64,000 nt of DNA from Arthrobacter rhizosphaerae (GCF_023062595.1 NZ_JALLAN010000002.1:190099-254098); one strand, 5' to 3'. Positions 1 to 7,741 are shown, numbered from the stretch's first letter. Numbers and translations are program-made. Notes: generated by a model not told the origin, from the letters alone.

Positions 1-3
1 GTC

Positions 4-40
4 AGCGGACGACGGCGGGACCCACCCGCCGTCGTCCGCT
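4..40. terminator. Conserved GACGACGGCGGG hairpin, copy 1
   Basis: A perfect 16-bp stem, AGCGGACGACGGCGGG at 4-19 paired with its complement at 25-40, encloses a 5-nt loop. It is the first of seven near-identical hairpins in the window. A minus-strand stop codon overlaps its right arm at 39-41, which fits a terminator for a gene read from right to left. It has no clear U tract. Confidence 0.75.
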
Positions 41-152
41 ACCCGTCCGGTTCCGCAGCTTCCGCCTGGCAGGAGCGGAGGCGCGCACCCGGGCCAAAAC
101 GAAACACGATTCCGGGGAGACACGCCCGCTGTGCTGACAACCTTGGCCATGC
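39..152 (-). pseudogene. Decayed 3' end of a second DctP-like gene (duplicate of the 1602 gene end)
   Basis: Read on the minus strand, the bases next to hairpin 1 end in codons for A-E-A-A-E-P-D-G and a TAG stop. This closely matches the end of the binding-protein gene at 1602 (A-E-A-P-V-E-P-C-G, stop), which also abuts a copy of the same hairpin. The nucleotide likeness covers roughly 4-71 against 1571-1637 and then fades. The open frame continues only to an in-frame stop at 153-155, with no plausible start. I read it as the remnant of a duplicated gene end or a recombination scar. The shared hairpin and about 30 adjacent bases are seen directly; the history is inferred. Confidence 0.4.
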
Positions 153-280
153 CTAATGAGACCGGCGCAGTTGCTCCAGCTGGAGGGCGTCAGTTAATCA
201 AACGCCAGCGCTGGAAAGGTACACTCACAGTCAATCGTCCTACCATTTCTGATCAAGACTCCCGGGAGGTGCGGCCCTAG

Positions 281-299
281 TGTGGAGCACACATCCACA
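281..299. promoter_or_regulatory. TGTGGA-N7-TCCACA dyad upstream of aldoxime dehydratase
   Basis: A perfect 6-bp inverted repeat with a 7-nt spacer lies about 45 bp upstream of the leader ORF. It could be an operator for a regulator of the aldoxime dehydratase gene. No regulator gene is adjacent, so the assignment is tentative. The rest of 156-319 shows no gene that I can support. Confidence 0.3.
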
Positions 300-319
300 T
301 TTATGATCCCGATCACGCA

Positions 320-339
320 CGATAGGAAACGATAGGAAA
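320..339 (+). repeat. Tandem CGATAGGAAA x2 carrying ribosome-site sequence
   Basis: The 10-mer CGATAGGAAA occurs twice head to tail. The second copy runs into AAGG just before the ATG at 345, so each copy supplies an AGGAAA-like Shine-Dalgarno core. It may enhance ribosome loading on the leader ORF that follows. Confidence 0.5.
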
Positions 340-344
340 AGGCC

Positions 345-404
345 ATGAATCACTTCCAGTTCGATGTTGTAGAGCCGGCGCTCCCGGAAATGGCGGAACT
401 CTAA
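345..404 (+). CDS. 19-codon leader ORF in frame with aldoxime dehydratase
   Basis: An ATG with a good upstream AGGAAAAGG opens a 19-codon frame, MNHFQFDVVEPALPEMAEL, ending in TAA at 402-404. The next triplet, 405-407, is an ATG in the same frame that leads into the aldoxime dehydratase. The peptide does not resemble the dehydratase N-terminus that I know from the family. It may be a translational leader that couples ribosomes to the downstream gene, or a chance frame. It is acidic at its C-terminus and has no membrane segment. Confidence 0.4.
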   Translation: MNHFQFDVVEPALPEMAEL

Positions 405-437
405 ATGCCCCTCGACAGGGATAAGCAGGAACCAGCC

Positions 438-1538
438 ATGGAGTCTTCGATTCCGTTACACCTCACCGCCGAACGGACCCGGGCCAAAGGGGTGGGCGAT
501 GAGTACACACCGCCTTACCCGTCCTACTCGGTGCGGTTCGCGGAAGGCGTCAGCAGTCTTGTCTGTGCCTTCTTCGGGGTCCAAAGCAGGCAGCCGCTGT
601 CAATGGAGGCACGAGACGCTTCCGCTGGAATGTGGGAGCTGTGCGGACAGGAAGACGGGCCGATATCCCGTGAGTACGCCGTCCACACGGACGAAAGAGG
701 TTTCGACAACAGAGTCATCATCGCCTATTGGGACGACGCCAGTACCTATGGGCGTTGGTTCGGTAAGCACCGCGATGAACTGATAGGCGCCGGGTTGGAG
801 GTGGAGCACCATGGCCGCTGGATCGAAGCTGTCACTCCGGAAGCGAGCGGGTTTGAGACCCTGTACTCGTCCAACACGTTCCCGGAAGGGGCGGCCCGGG
901 TCGCCACTGGAGGGTACAGTGGGGAAATCCAGGAACACGGGTACTGGGGAAGCATGCGTGACCGGCTCCCGATATCGCAGACTGAGGCCCTCGATCCAAC
1001 CGGCACTCCGTTCGTCGCAGAAAACGTCCCAGAGAGCTCCGTTCCCGGGAACCCAAAGAACTCTGAGAACTCCAAAATCGTCCGGGTTGAACCTCACGAA
1101 AACCTCGCCATCATCCGCTCCGGCCAAGACTGGAGCCTCTGTGAGGCGGCAGAGCGGGCGTCCTATTTCGGCGAGGTGGAACCCCGGTTGAAAGCAGGAA
1201 TGGATTTCCTGACGTCCGACGGCGCTTCGATCGGTTGCCACGCCAACAGGTACATGACCAGCAGCGACGGCGAGGGCAGACTCCTCGAGCAGAGTTTCGG
1301 CTTAAGCTTCTGGCACAGCCTGGCGGACATGGAGAAGTGGGCGGAATCGCACCCTACCCATGTGGCCATCTTCAGGGCGGCCATGAAATTCCTCCAGACA
1401 AACGCTGGTGCCAAACTCCGCCTTAGCCATGAAGTGGCGGTAGTTCCACGGAACCGGCAGTACTACGAATACAACAACTGTCACCCGACCACGGGCATGC
1501 TGGGTGCCAGCAGGACGGTAGCGATCAATACGGCGTGA
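438..1538 (+). CDS. oxd: Aldoxime dehydratase (haem lyase)
   Basis: The 366-residue product closely follows Pseudomonas OxdA and Rhodococcus OxdRE, haem enzymes that dehydrate aldoximes to nitriles in the cytoplasm (EC 4.99.1.5/4.8.1.2 group). By alignment from memory, the haem-ligand histidine is His308 in the HPTH motif. The catalytic histidine is His331 in LRLSHEV, the serine is Ser228 in IRSGQDW, and the arginine is Arg174 in GSMRDR. An insertion of about 13 residues sits between the last two. The family start MES-(A/S)-I favours the ATG at 438, with AGCAGGA just upstream, over the in-frame ATG at 405. No nitrilase, nitrile hydratase or amidase is adjacent, which is unusual because oxd genes are commonly linked to them. 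The gene is monocistronic, between two copies of the conserved hairpin. Confidence 0.9.
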   Translation: MESSIPLHLTAERTRAKGVGDEYTPPYPSYSVRFAEGVSSLVCAFFGVQSRQPLSMEARDASAGMWELCGQEDGPISREYAVHTDERGFDNRVIIAYWDDASTYGRWFGKHRDELIGAGLEVEHHGRWIEAVTPEASGFETLYSSNTFPEGAARVATGGYSGEIQEHGYWGSMRDRLPISQTEALDPTGTPFVAENVPESSVPGNPKNSENSKIVRVEPHENLAIIRSGQDWSLCEAAERASYFGEVEPRLKAGMDFLTSDGASIGCHANRYMTSSDGEGRLLEQSFGLSFWHSLADMEKWAESHPTHVAIFRAAMKFLQTNAGAKLRLSHEVAVVPRNRQYYEYNNCHPTTGMLGASRTVAINTA

Positions 1539-1570
1539 CCGCTCAGGCAAAAAGACCACATAGGCGAGAT

Positions 1571-1600
1571 GGACGACGGCGGGACCTCCCGCCGTCGTCC
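1571..1600. terminator. Conserved GACGACGGCGGG hairpin, copy 2
   Basis: GGACGACGGCGGG at 1571-1583 pairs perfectly with 1588-1600 around a 4-nt loop. It lies between the convergent ends of oxd (1538) and the binding-protein gene (1602), so it can terminate both. Confidence 0.8.
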
Positions 1601-1601
1601 G

Positions 1602-2672
1602 CTACCCGCACGGTTCCACTGGAGCTTCCGCCGGCGCCTTGGCAGCCAGATCACGCAGCCTGGCAATGAGATCCCTGGTGTGAGGGTCTTGTTCGAGTTC
1701 GGCGTAGACCGGGGTCATGGCAAGGCGGAAGGCATCCACTTGCTGGCGCGAAGCCGTCACCACCGTGCCGCCGTTCCGGCAATACTTTCGCGCTTCCTCC
1801 GAGAGGCCGGGGAGCAGCTCCGAGGCCTGGTGCCTCGTGGAGTTGGCGGCCTCAGAGAGAACTTGCCGATCACCCTCCTCCAGCTCATCCAACGCCTTCA
1901 TGTTGATGACAAGGGTGTTGGCCTTTGACGAGATGACGACGTTTCCTGTTGCGATGGGCATTCCTGTTTTGGTGCGGGCGGGGCGTAGCTGGGCGGCGTA
2001 AGCGAAGGACGACTCGGCAGCACCCAGTTGCCCCGGGTCATCCTGATTGGCGAACTGAAGTTCCTGCACTTCCACCGGCACCGCCCCGAGCGCCGCCAGC
2101 GCTTTATAGGAGGTTGTCGACCGGGCAGCCCTGATGACCATTCCTTCAGTGTCTGCAGGCGTCAGGATCGGAGTCCTGAACGAAAAGAGCAGCTGCAAAC
2201 CCTCAGGAATGAGCGTCAACCCCTTGAGCCCAACTTCGTCCAACCCTGCCAGCATTTCGTCCGCCAGTTCCGGCTCCACAGCATCGTTGAGAACACCGGA
2301 CGAAGTCACAAGGAACGGCGCCGACAACGCGCGGAGAGACAGTATTCCCTCCGAGTCCCAGGTCCGGGACGGGACGAGAGCCATGTCGAGCTCTCCTGAC
2401 ACGACACTTCGCGCCACCGCTTGGTCATGATCCCAAAGCTCCTGCCCTCCGGCCCGCCACACGGGTTGGATGAGGAGCTTCCCGCCCGAACGCGTCTCCA
2501 CCTGGCGCGCAAATTCCTCGATTTGGTCACCGGCCGGGCCCTGCCCGTCCTCAGCTGTACCTAGGCGGAGCACGGTTGGGTTTTCGAGAATCTCGTACGC
2601 ACAGCCGGTCGCGGAAAGGATCAATCCGAACGCCAGGAATCCCGCCGCCCAACGCATCGCGTGCTGCTTCAT
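1602..2672 (-). CDS. TRAP-type (DctP-like) solute-binding lipoprotein
   Basis: The 356-residue product begins with a signal sequence ending in the lipobox SATGC (Cys24), so it should be a membrane-tethered extracellular binding protein. The fold-level pattern fits the DctP family of TRAP transporters: an early LRLGTAEDG strand, a central region with IRAARSTTSYKALAALGAVPVEV, split here as IRAARS and LGAVPVEV, and a helical C-terminus. No DctQ or DctM membrane subunit is nearby, so it is either an orphan that works with distant permeases or a ligand sensor. It starts 42 bp downstream of the aminotransferase gene on the same strand and probably shares its transcript. The ligand cannot be told from sequence; a carboxylate or amino acid would suit the neighbour. 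Confidence 0.75.
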   Translation of the reverse strand: MKQHAMRWAAGFLAFGLILSATGCAYEILENPTVLRLGTAEDGQGPAGDQIEEFARQVETRSGGKLLIQPVWRAGGQELWDHDQAVARSVVSGELDMALVPSRTWDSEGILSLRALSAPFLVTSSGVLNDAVEPELADEMLAGLDEVGLKGLTLIPEGLQLLFSFRTPILTPADTEGMVIRAARSTTSYKALAALGAVPVEVQELQFANQDDPGQLGAAESSFAYAAQLRPARTKTGMPIATGNVVISSKANTLVINMKALDELEEGDRQVLSEAANSTRHQASELLPGLSEEARKYCRNGGTVVTASRQQVDAFRLAMTPVYAELEQDPHTRDLIARLRDLAAKAPAEAPVEPCG

Positions 2673-2714
2673 CGCTGATCCAGGTCTTAGAAGGTTCAGA
2701 TTAAGTCACGAGGT

Positions 2715-4028
2715 TCAGGTCAGGAACGTGTCGACTGCCGTCAGGGCCTCATCCACGATGGCCAGGCCCGTGGCGGCGTCGGAGTCGTTCACGTTGAGGG
2801 GAGGGGCGATGTGGATCCGGTTGACCAAAATCAGCGGTAACAAGCCCCGATCCAGGCACGTCTTGACGAAGGAAACCATGGGCGCGTTTGCGGCACCAGC
2901 GGCTCCTGTGGGCACGAGTGGCTCTTTGGTCACCCGATCGCGCACCAGCTCGATGGTCCAGAGGCCGCCGATCCCTCGGATATCCCCGACGGACTCGTGC
3001 TTCCCGGCAAGCTCCCTGAGGCCTGGCCCGAGGACGTCCGTACCGAGTCTGGCCGCGGCGGCGATGGTGTCCTCCTCCTGCATCGCCGTGATGGCGCCGA
3101 CGGCAGCTGCACAGGCAAGCGGGTGGCCGCTGTACGTCATGCCTGCCGGGTAGGCGCGTTTGGTGAATATCTCGTAGATTGCATCGTTCACCAGCACGCC
3201 GCCCAGCGGCACGTACCCGGAGTTCACACCCTTCGCGAATACCAACAGGTCAGGTGCAACGCCCTCATGGTCAACGCCGAACCAGGCTCCGGTGCGGCCA
3301 AAGCCAACCAGTACTTCGTCGGCAATAAAGACGATGCCGTGGCGGTCGCACAGCTCGCGGACCCCACGAAGGTAGCCGGGCGGCGGCACGATGACGCCAG
3401 CGCTGCCGATCACCGGTTCCAGGACCAGGCCCGCGATCGTCGAAGGCCCTTCCAGAAGGATCACCTGCTCGAGATGGGCGAGTGCCCGCTCGCATTCCTC
3501 CTCAAGGGTGCTCGATCCGAATGCTGACCGGTACAGGAAAGGTCCGAAGAAGTGGACGGCGCCCGCCGCTCCGGTGTCCGAGGCCCAGCGGCGATGGTCA
3601 CCGGTGAGGTGGATCGAGGCCGCCGTCGAGCCGTGGTACGAGCGGTACGCGGCGAGCACTTTCGGCCGCCCCGTGTACAGGCGCGCCATCCGAACCGCGT
3701 GCTCGATGGCCTCCGTGCCGCCGGTGGTGAAGAGCACATGGCCAAGGCCTTGCGGCGCAACCTCCACGATCAGGCGGGCGGCTTCGCCCCGGACATCGGA
3801 GGCCAAGCTGGGTGCCAGCGTGCATAGCCGGTCGGCCTGGTCCTTGATCGCAGCGACGATGCGCGGATGTTGATGACCCAGGTTGGTGAAGACCAGTTGC
3901 GAGCTGAAGTCGAGGTAGCGACGTCCGCTGGCGTCGATGAGGTAGCTCCCGGAGCCGCCCACCAGCGTAGGCACTTCGCGCGGTCCCTGAACAACCCAGG
4001 GGTGGAAGACCAGTTCGTCGAGATTCAT
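2715..4028 (-). CDS. Class III (omega) aminotransferase
   Basis: This 437-residue PLP enzyme has the class III hallmarks. They are the TGGTEAIEHAVRMAR cofactor-phosphate loop near residues 102-115, IADEVLVGFGRTG (Asp237 for the pyridine nitrogen), and the Schiff-base Lys266 in VFAKGVNSGYVPLG. It transfers an amino group from an omega-amino compound or amino acid to a keto acid in the cytosol; taurine-, beta-alanine- and aspartate-type relatives are all possible. The start at 4028 has GGAGG five bases upstream. The gene leads a two-gene unit with the DctP-like lipoprotein, which suggests uptake and deamination of one nitrogenous substrate. Confidence 0.88.
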   Translation of the reverse strand: MNLDELVFHPWVVQGPREVPTLVGGSGSYLIDASGRRYLDFSSQLVFTNLGHQHPRIVAAIKDQADRLCTLAPSLASDVRGEAARLIVEVAPQGLGHVLFTTGGTEAIEHAVRMARLYTGRPKVLAAYRSYHGSTAASIHLTGDHRRWASDTGAAGAVHFFGPFLYRSAFGSSTLEEECERALAHLEQVILLEGPSTIAGLVLEPVIGSAGVIVPPPGYLRGVRELCDRHGIVFIADEVLVGFGRTGAWFGVDHEGVAPDLLVFAKGVNSGYVPLGGVLVNDAIYEIFTKRAYPAGMTYSGHPLACAAAVGAITAMQEEDTIAAAARLGTDVLGPGLRELAGKHESVGDIRGIGGLWTIELVRDRVTKEPLVPTGAAGAANAPMVSFVKTCLDRGLLPLILVNRIHIAPPLNVNDSDAATGLAIVDEALTAVDTFLT

Positions 4029-4105
4029 GACGCCTCCGCTGCTTCAGTGCCGGATCATTCACCGTCACTTCACTCTGGCACCGTCATCCGGCAGCGTCCA
4101 TAGCG

Positions 4106-4498
4106 TTACCCCTCGTCGCCCCCGGGCCACATCGCGGGACGCAGTTCGATGGTCTCCCCGGGTCCTGAGAAGCGGGCGGCGAGCTCCTCAGCCCGCTCGC
4201 GGGTGGCGACGTCGATCATAAAGAATCCGGCGAACTGCTCCTTGGACTCCGCGTACGGCCCGTCCGTTGCGACTGGCTTGCCGGACTGCCACCGGTAGAG
4301 CTTCGACGTCGCCGGGTCGGCCAGCGCCTCGCCGGCAACAAGTTCCCCCTTGGCTTCCATCTCCGCAAGCAGCGCGTCGAAGTCGGTATTCATCTGTTCG
4401 CGCTGTTCCGTCGGGAGAGCCAGGTTTTCGGCGACGTAGTCACCAGTCGGGTGACCCCATGGCTGGGGGTTGGAGTGGATGAGTATGACGAACTTCAT
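4106..4498 (-). CDS. YCII-domain (DGPF) protein
   Basis: The product is 130 residues from the ATG at 4498, which has AAAGGG upstream; an in-frame ATG 14 codons earlier lacks a good ribosome site. It opens with MKFVILIHSNP and carries ATDGPYAESKEQFAGFF, the DGPF signature (DGPY here) of the YCII/DGPFAETKE family. These are small alpha-beta barrel proteins often found beside ECF sigma factors. Here the neighbour is an XRE regulator instead. The biochemical role of the family is unresolved, and I assign none. Confidence 0.8.
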   Translation of the reverse strand: MKFVILIHSNPQPWGHPTGDYVAENLALPTEQREQMNTDFDALLAEMEAKGELVAGEALADPATSKLYRWQSGKPVATDGPYAESKEQFAGFFMIDVATRERAEELAARFSGPGETIELRPAMWPGGDEG

Positions 4499-4580
4499 GA
4501 GTCTGACCCTTTCTGCAACGTGGCCGTATGGCCCTGACATGTGGAGGTCGAGGCCGCGGTGGTGAGATCGACATCCCCGA

Positions 4581-4608
4581 GCCTACTTTCTAGCCCCGGG
4601 CCTACTTT
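4581..4608 (-). repeat. Direct repeat AAAGTAGGC (minus strand), 19-bp period
   Basis: GCCTACTTT occurs at 4581-4589 and again at 4600-4608, one repeat start every 19 bp, in the spacer between the YCII gene and the XRE gene. Two helical turns between copies would place a dimeric regulator on one face of the DNA. This may be the promoter-operator region of the YCII gene. Confidence 0.35.
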
Positions 4609-4621
4609 GTGAGTAGAGCAG

Positions 4622-5521
4622 TCAGCTGTTGGACTCTGCTGCTTCCGCCACCCCCGAGACCGCCCAGCTTGCAAGGAGTTTGATGCGCTCTTCATGACTC
4701 GTTCCGGGCTCCGCCGTGTAGACGCTGAGAGTATGGACGGAGCGCGGGAAAATCGGCAGGGTCAGGGACTGGTAGGTCAGTTCAAGTTCCCCCACCACGG
4801 GGTGCCGCAGCCGTTTGATTCCTTCATGGCGGAAGCGGATATCGTGGGAGGCCCACAGCGTCCGGAACTCAGGGCTCAGCGTGGACAATTCGCCCACGAG
4901 TGCACGCAAGGACGGGTCATTGGGGGCTCGTCCGGCTTCAGCCCGTAGCAGCGCGGCCGTGGCGGCGGCACCAGCCTCCCAGTCGGCATAGAAGTCCCGC
5001 GAAGCTGCTTCCAGGAAGTGGAAGCGCCCGAAGTTGGCGTGGCCGTGCTCGCTGGTGGTGTCACTGGCGAACATCGGGGCGTGAAGTGCGCGGCCCAACG
5101 GGTTGCTGGCCACAACGTCGAGGCAGCCGTTGACGACGAACGCGGCTGACATGGTGATGGAGTCGAGCAGCCAATGGACAGGATCGGCCACTCCAACCTC
5201 CTTGCGGCGTGAGGCTGCGCGGCGCATTGGCCGCGCAGCCCGTGCCAGCTCGAAAAGGTACTGGCACTCTTCATCGCTGAGTTGCAGAGCCCGGGAAACA
5301 GCCAGGAGGACGTCGTCAGACACGCCGCTGATGTTGCCCTTCTCAAGCCGTGAATACCATTCGGGGCTCACTCCGGCGAGAACGGCTACCTCTTCACGGC
5401 GCAGTCCAGGCACGCGCCGTCTGTTGCCTGCCGGCAGCCCTACCTGCTCTGGCAGTAGCTTGGCCCGCCGGCTCGCCAGGAAGTCCCGGATGTCTGCGCG
5501 GTTGTCGGGCTGATTGTTCAT
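4622..5521 (-). CDS. XRE-family regulator with MmyB-like ligand-binding domain
   Basis: The 299-residue product has an N-terminal helix-turn-helix (about residues 10-75, with VPGLRREEVAVLAGVSPEWY split here as VPGLRREEVA and LAGVSPEWY). A long C-terminal domain follows, of the MmyB-like type that binds fatty acids or other small ligands. I chose the ATG at 5521. The longer frame starting with GTG at 5584 would run through a perfect inverted repeat that looks like the operator. It is divergent from the alcohol dehydrogenase gene at 5656, the usual layout for an XRE/MmyB regulator that controls an adjacent dehydrogenase and itself. Confidence 0.85.
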   Translation of the reverse strand: MNNQPDNRADIRDFLASRRAKLLPEQVGLPAGNRRRVPGLRREEVAVLAGVSPEWYSRLEKGNISGVSDDVLLAVSRALQLSDEECQYLFELARAARPMRRAASRRKEVGVADPVHWLLDSITMSAAFVVNGCLDVVASNPLGRALHAPMFASDTTSEHGHANFGRFHFLEAASRDFYADWEAGAAATAALLRAEAGRAPNDPSLRALVGELSTLSPEFRTLWASHDIRFRHEGIKRLRHPVVGELELTYQSLTLPIFPRSVHTLSVYTAEPGTSHEERIKLLASWAVSGVAEAAESNS

Positions 5522-5552
5522 GAATCCAAGATAGCCCTGGTTCGCGCCCGTT

Positions 5553-5578
5553 ATAGGGGGAGAGTTTGTACCCCCTAT
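5553..5578. promoter_or_regulatory. ATAGGGGG-N10-CCCCCTAT operator
   Basis: A perfect 8-bp inverted repeat with a 10-bp spacer sits between the divergent XRE regulator and alcohol dehydrogenase genes. On the minus strand its left arm overlaps TATAAC (5555-5550), a candidate -10 for the regulator gene. It is the obvious binding site for the XRE protein. Confidence 0.6.
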
Positions 5579-5655
5579 GAACACAGCCTTCTTCGTCCGT
5601 CCGTTTCACGGTGGGATTGATGAAGAAATCATGCAAGCAGTCCAGAAGGAGAACT

Positions 5656-6699
5656 ATGCCTACCGCTAATGCCTACGCAGCACCGTCTGCCACCGGAGAC
5701 TTGGTCCCTGTCACCATCGAACGCCGCGACGTCGGGCCTCATGACGTGCTTATCGAAATCAAATTCGCGGGCATCTGCCATTCTGACATCCACACTGTCC
5801 GCGGCGACTGGGGACCGCAACAGTACCCGCTGGTCCCTGGTCATGAGATCGCAGGGATCGTCACCAAGGTTGGCGCCGAAGTCACCAAACACGCCATCGG
5901 CGACCGTGTCGGCGTCGGCTGCATGGTCAACTCCTGCCGGGAGTGCGCCAACTGTGTGCAGGGCGAGGAGCAGTACTGCCTCAACGGAATGATCGGCACC
6001 TACGGCGCTATCGACCGTGATGGCACCGTCACCCAGGGCGGATACTCCAGCCACGTTGTGGTGACCGAAGACTTCGTCGTCACGATTCCCGAGGGCCTGG
6101 AGCTCGACGTCGCCGCTCCGTTGCTGTGCGCGGGCATCACCACCTACTCGCCGCTGCGCCACTGGGGCGCCGGTCCCGGCAAGAAGGTGGCCGTCGTCGG
6201 CCTCGGCGGACTCGGGCACATGGCTGTCAAGCTCGCCCACGCCATGGGTGCCGAGGTCACCGTGCTCTCCCAGTCGCTGAAAAAGCAGGAAGACGGCCTC
6301 CGCCTCGGAGCGGACCAGTACTTCGCCACCAGCGATGAAAACACCTTCAAGGATCTGGCCGGCAGCTTCGACCTGATCATCAACACCGTGAGCGCCTCGA
6401 TCGACATCAGCGCCTACCTGCAGCTGCTGGCCCTCGACGGCGCCCTCGTGAACGTCGGTGCCCCGGCCGAACCGCTGCCCGTTAATGTCTTTTCATTGAT
6501 CCTGGGCCGCCGTTCATTCGCGGGATCGGCGATCGGAGGTATCCGTGAAACCCAGGAAATGCTTGATTTCTGCGCTGAACACGGGCTCGGTTCAGAGATC
6601 GAGGTCATCCCGGCAAGCAAAATCAATGACGCCTACGAGCGCGTCCTGGCTTCCGATGTGCGGTACCGGTTTGTCATCGACACGTCGACCCTGGGCTAG
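5656..6699 (+). CDS. Zinc-dependent alcohol/aldehyde dehydrogenase (CAD/YahK type)
   Basis: This 347-residue medium-chain dehydrogenase reduces aldehydes or oxidises alcohols with NAD(P). Catalytic zinc ligands are visible as Cys41 (GICHSD) and His63 (GHE), structural zinc ligands as Cys94, Cys97, Cys100 and Cys108, and the nucleotide site as [11 protein letters not shown]. Length and motifs fit the YahK/cinnamyl-alcohol dehydrogenase branch, whose members usually act as NADPH-dependent aldehyde reductases. The start is the ATG at 5656 behind AAGGAG; upstream in-frame ATGs lack a ribosome site. It is divergent from the XRE regulator and ends at a strong hairpin. Aldehyde detoxification is a reasonable inference. 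Confidence 0.88.
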   Translation: MPTANAYAAPSATGDLVPVTIERRDVGPHDVLIEIKFAGICHSDIHTVRGDWGPQQYPLVPGHEIAGIVTKVGAEVTKHAIGDRVGVGCMVNSCRECANCVQGEEQYCLNGMIGTYGAIDRDGTVTQGGYSSHVVVTEDFVVTIPEGLELDVAAPLLCAGITTYSPLRHWGAGPGKKVAVVGLGGLGHMAVKLAHAMGAEVTVLSQSLKKQEDGLRLGADQYFATSDENTFKDLAGSFDLIINTVSASIDISAYLQLLALDGALVNVGAPAEPLPVNVFSLILGRRSFAGSAIGGIRETQEMLDFCAEHGLGSEIEVIPASKINDAYERVLASDVRYRFVIDTSTLG

Positions 6700-6720
6700 C
6701 GCCTAAAGAGCCAGACGGCA

Positions 6721-6768
6721 AACGAAAGGGGACGACGGCGGGAGCTCCCGCCGTCGTCCGCTTTCGTT
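6721..6768. terminator. Conserved GACGACGGCGGG hairpin, copy 3, with U tract
   Basis: The core GACGACGGCGGGA at 6731-6743 pairs with 6746-6758. The stem extends, with one mismatch, to AACGAAAG (6721-6728) pairing with CTTTCGTT (6761-6768), giving about 22 pairs followed by TTTTG. This copy looks most like a classic Rho-independent terminator. It serves the alcohol dehydrogenase and, convergently, the small gene at 6788. Confidence 0.88.
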
Positions 6769-6787
6769 TTGTTCCAGCTCGTCTGTT

Positions 6788-7000
6788 CTAGTGAGTGACA
6801 CCCTCGAAGGTGGCGCCGTGCGGAACCTTACGGCTCAGGCTCACCGTGAAAGTGTTGGGCCCGCTGCGGGTCACGGCGATGCCGCATTTTGCAGCGTTGG
6901 CACGGGGTGAAAGGTCTTTTACGACCGATTCGAGAGTGTGGTCAATGGCTGACCGGTCCCAGATCTTCAGCGTCACGGAGTCGGTGGTATCGAACGTCAT
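6788..7000 (-). CDS. Small orphan protein, paralogue of the 22910 gene
   Basis: The 70-residue product is of unknown function. Its C-terminal half, CGIAVTRSGPNTFTVSLSR then KVPHGAT, aligns with HGILVTRHSHTSYTVAVSR then DVPYGLT in the 71-residue product at 22910. The N-terminal halves also match loosely (VTLKI against VLEIT). Both are predicted to be cytosolic with a beta-rich C-terminus. Two copies within 16 kb in one genome argue that the reading frame is real. The start is an ATG at 7000 without a strong ribosome site. Confidence 0.65.
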   Translation of the reverse strand: MTFDTTDSVTLKIWDRSAIDHTLESVVKDLSPRANAAKCGIAVTRSGPNTFTVSLSRKVPHGATFEGVTH

Positions 7001-7236
7001 TATTCAGTACTTCCATTCATACAGCTGACGGCCCCAAGTCGTCATTGCAGAGGCCGCATCCTCGTCGGTGAGGAATGCTGGTTTGGGTGTTTCGGGAACG
7101 CATCCCTCATTTATGGTTCATGGTGCCCGGTGGCGGTTGCAAATTATTCGTCATGAATGTGAGCCATTACACGCTCTAAGGCCCAACTGTGTCGCTGCCA
7201 GCCTGGTCGGCCAGACGCTTGACCTGCTCGGGTCGG

Positions 7237-7545
7237 CTAGCCGCGCTGAGGGGCCAGCGCGTAGAACGGCGTAAACCTGCCCCTCGTTTCCGGGGAGATA
7301 TCAGAACGGACAAGTGAAGCAGTCTCGAGCGCTGCCAGGTGGTACCTGACGCAGTCGCGCGAGCAGGAAATGGCGTTGCTGATATCGGATACCCTGCTGG
7401 CGCCATGCATTGCCAAGTAGTCAATGATCTCCGGTTTTATGGGCCTGATTCGCTTAACACTTGTGCGGGCGGGGCGGCGGCTGCCGCGTGAAGCAGCGGT
7501 GGGGCGGAGGAGCTCATTACTTCGGACTTCAACATCAACAGTCAT
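7237..7545 (-). CDS. Small winged-helix (ArsR/MarR-like) DNA-binding protein
   Basis: The 102-residue product is mostly one winged helix: PEIIDYLAMHGASRVSDISN, then a recognition helix in SCSRDCVRYHLAALETASLV, then a short wing. An N-terminal tail of about 35 residues is rich in Arg and Ser. I prefer the ATG at 7545 (AAAGG eight bases upstream) to the ATG at 7551. It lies alone; 7001-7236 between it and the small orphan gene holds nothing that I can support. It may regulate the orphan gene downstream, which is inference. Confidence 0.65.
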   Translation of the reverse strand: MTVDVEVRSNELLRPTAASRGSRRPARTSVKRIRPIKPEIIDYLAMHGASRVSDISNAISCSRDCVRYHLAALETASLVRSDISPETRGRFTPFYALAPQRG

Positions 7546-7741
7546 TTCCATGGCCTTTCATAGGTGCTGGAACGGTCCTCGTCGTTGAGGGCCGCTTTCT
7601 GTTTTCGGACGGAATTAGGCGCGTCCTGGTGACCCCTGCCCCCAAAGGCGGGCAGAGGTGCTGGATGTTACGTGGATGCAACTGGGCCCACGCCGGCGGG
7701 GTTCCCTGATCGAGCTTGCGAGGTTAGGGGGCGGTTGGGGA
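7546..7741. other. Gap with a weak hairpin
   Basis: No gene is supported here. CTGCCC at 7636-7641 can pair with GGGCAG at 7650-7655, a weak hairpin that might help end aspA transcription on the minus strand. There is no U tract. Confidence 0.3.
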
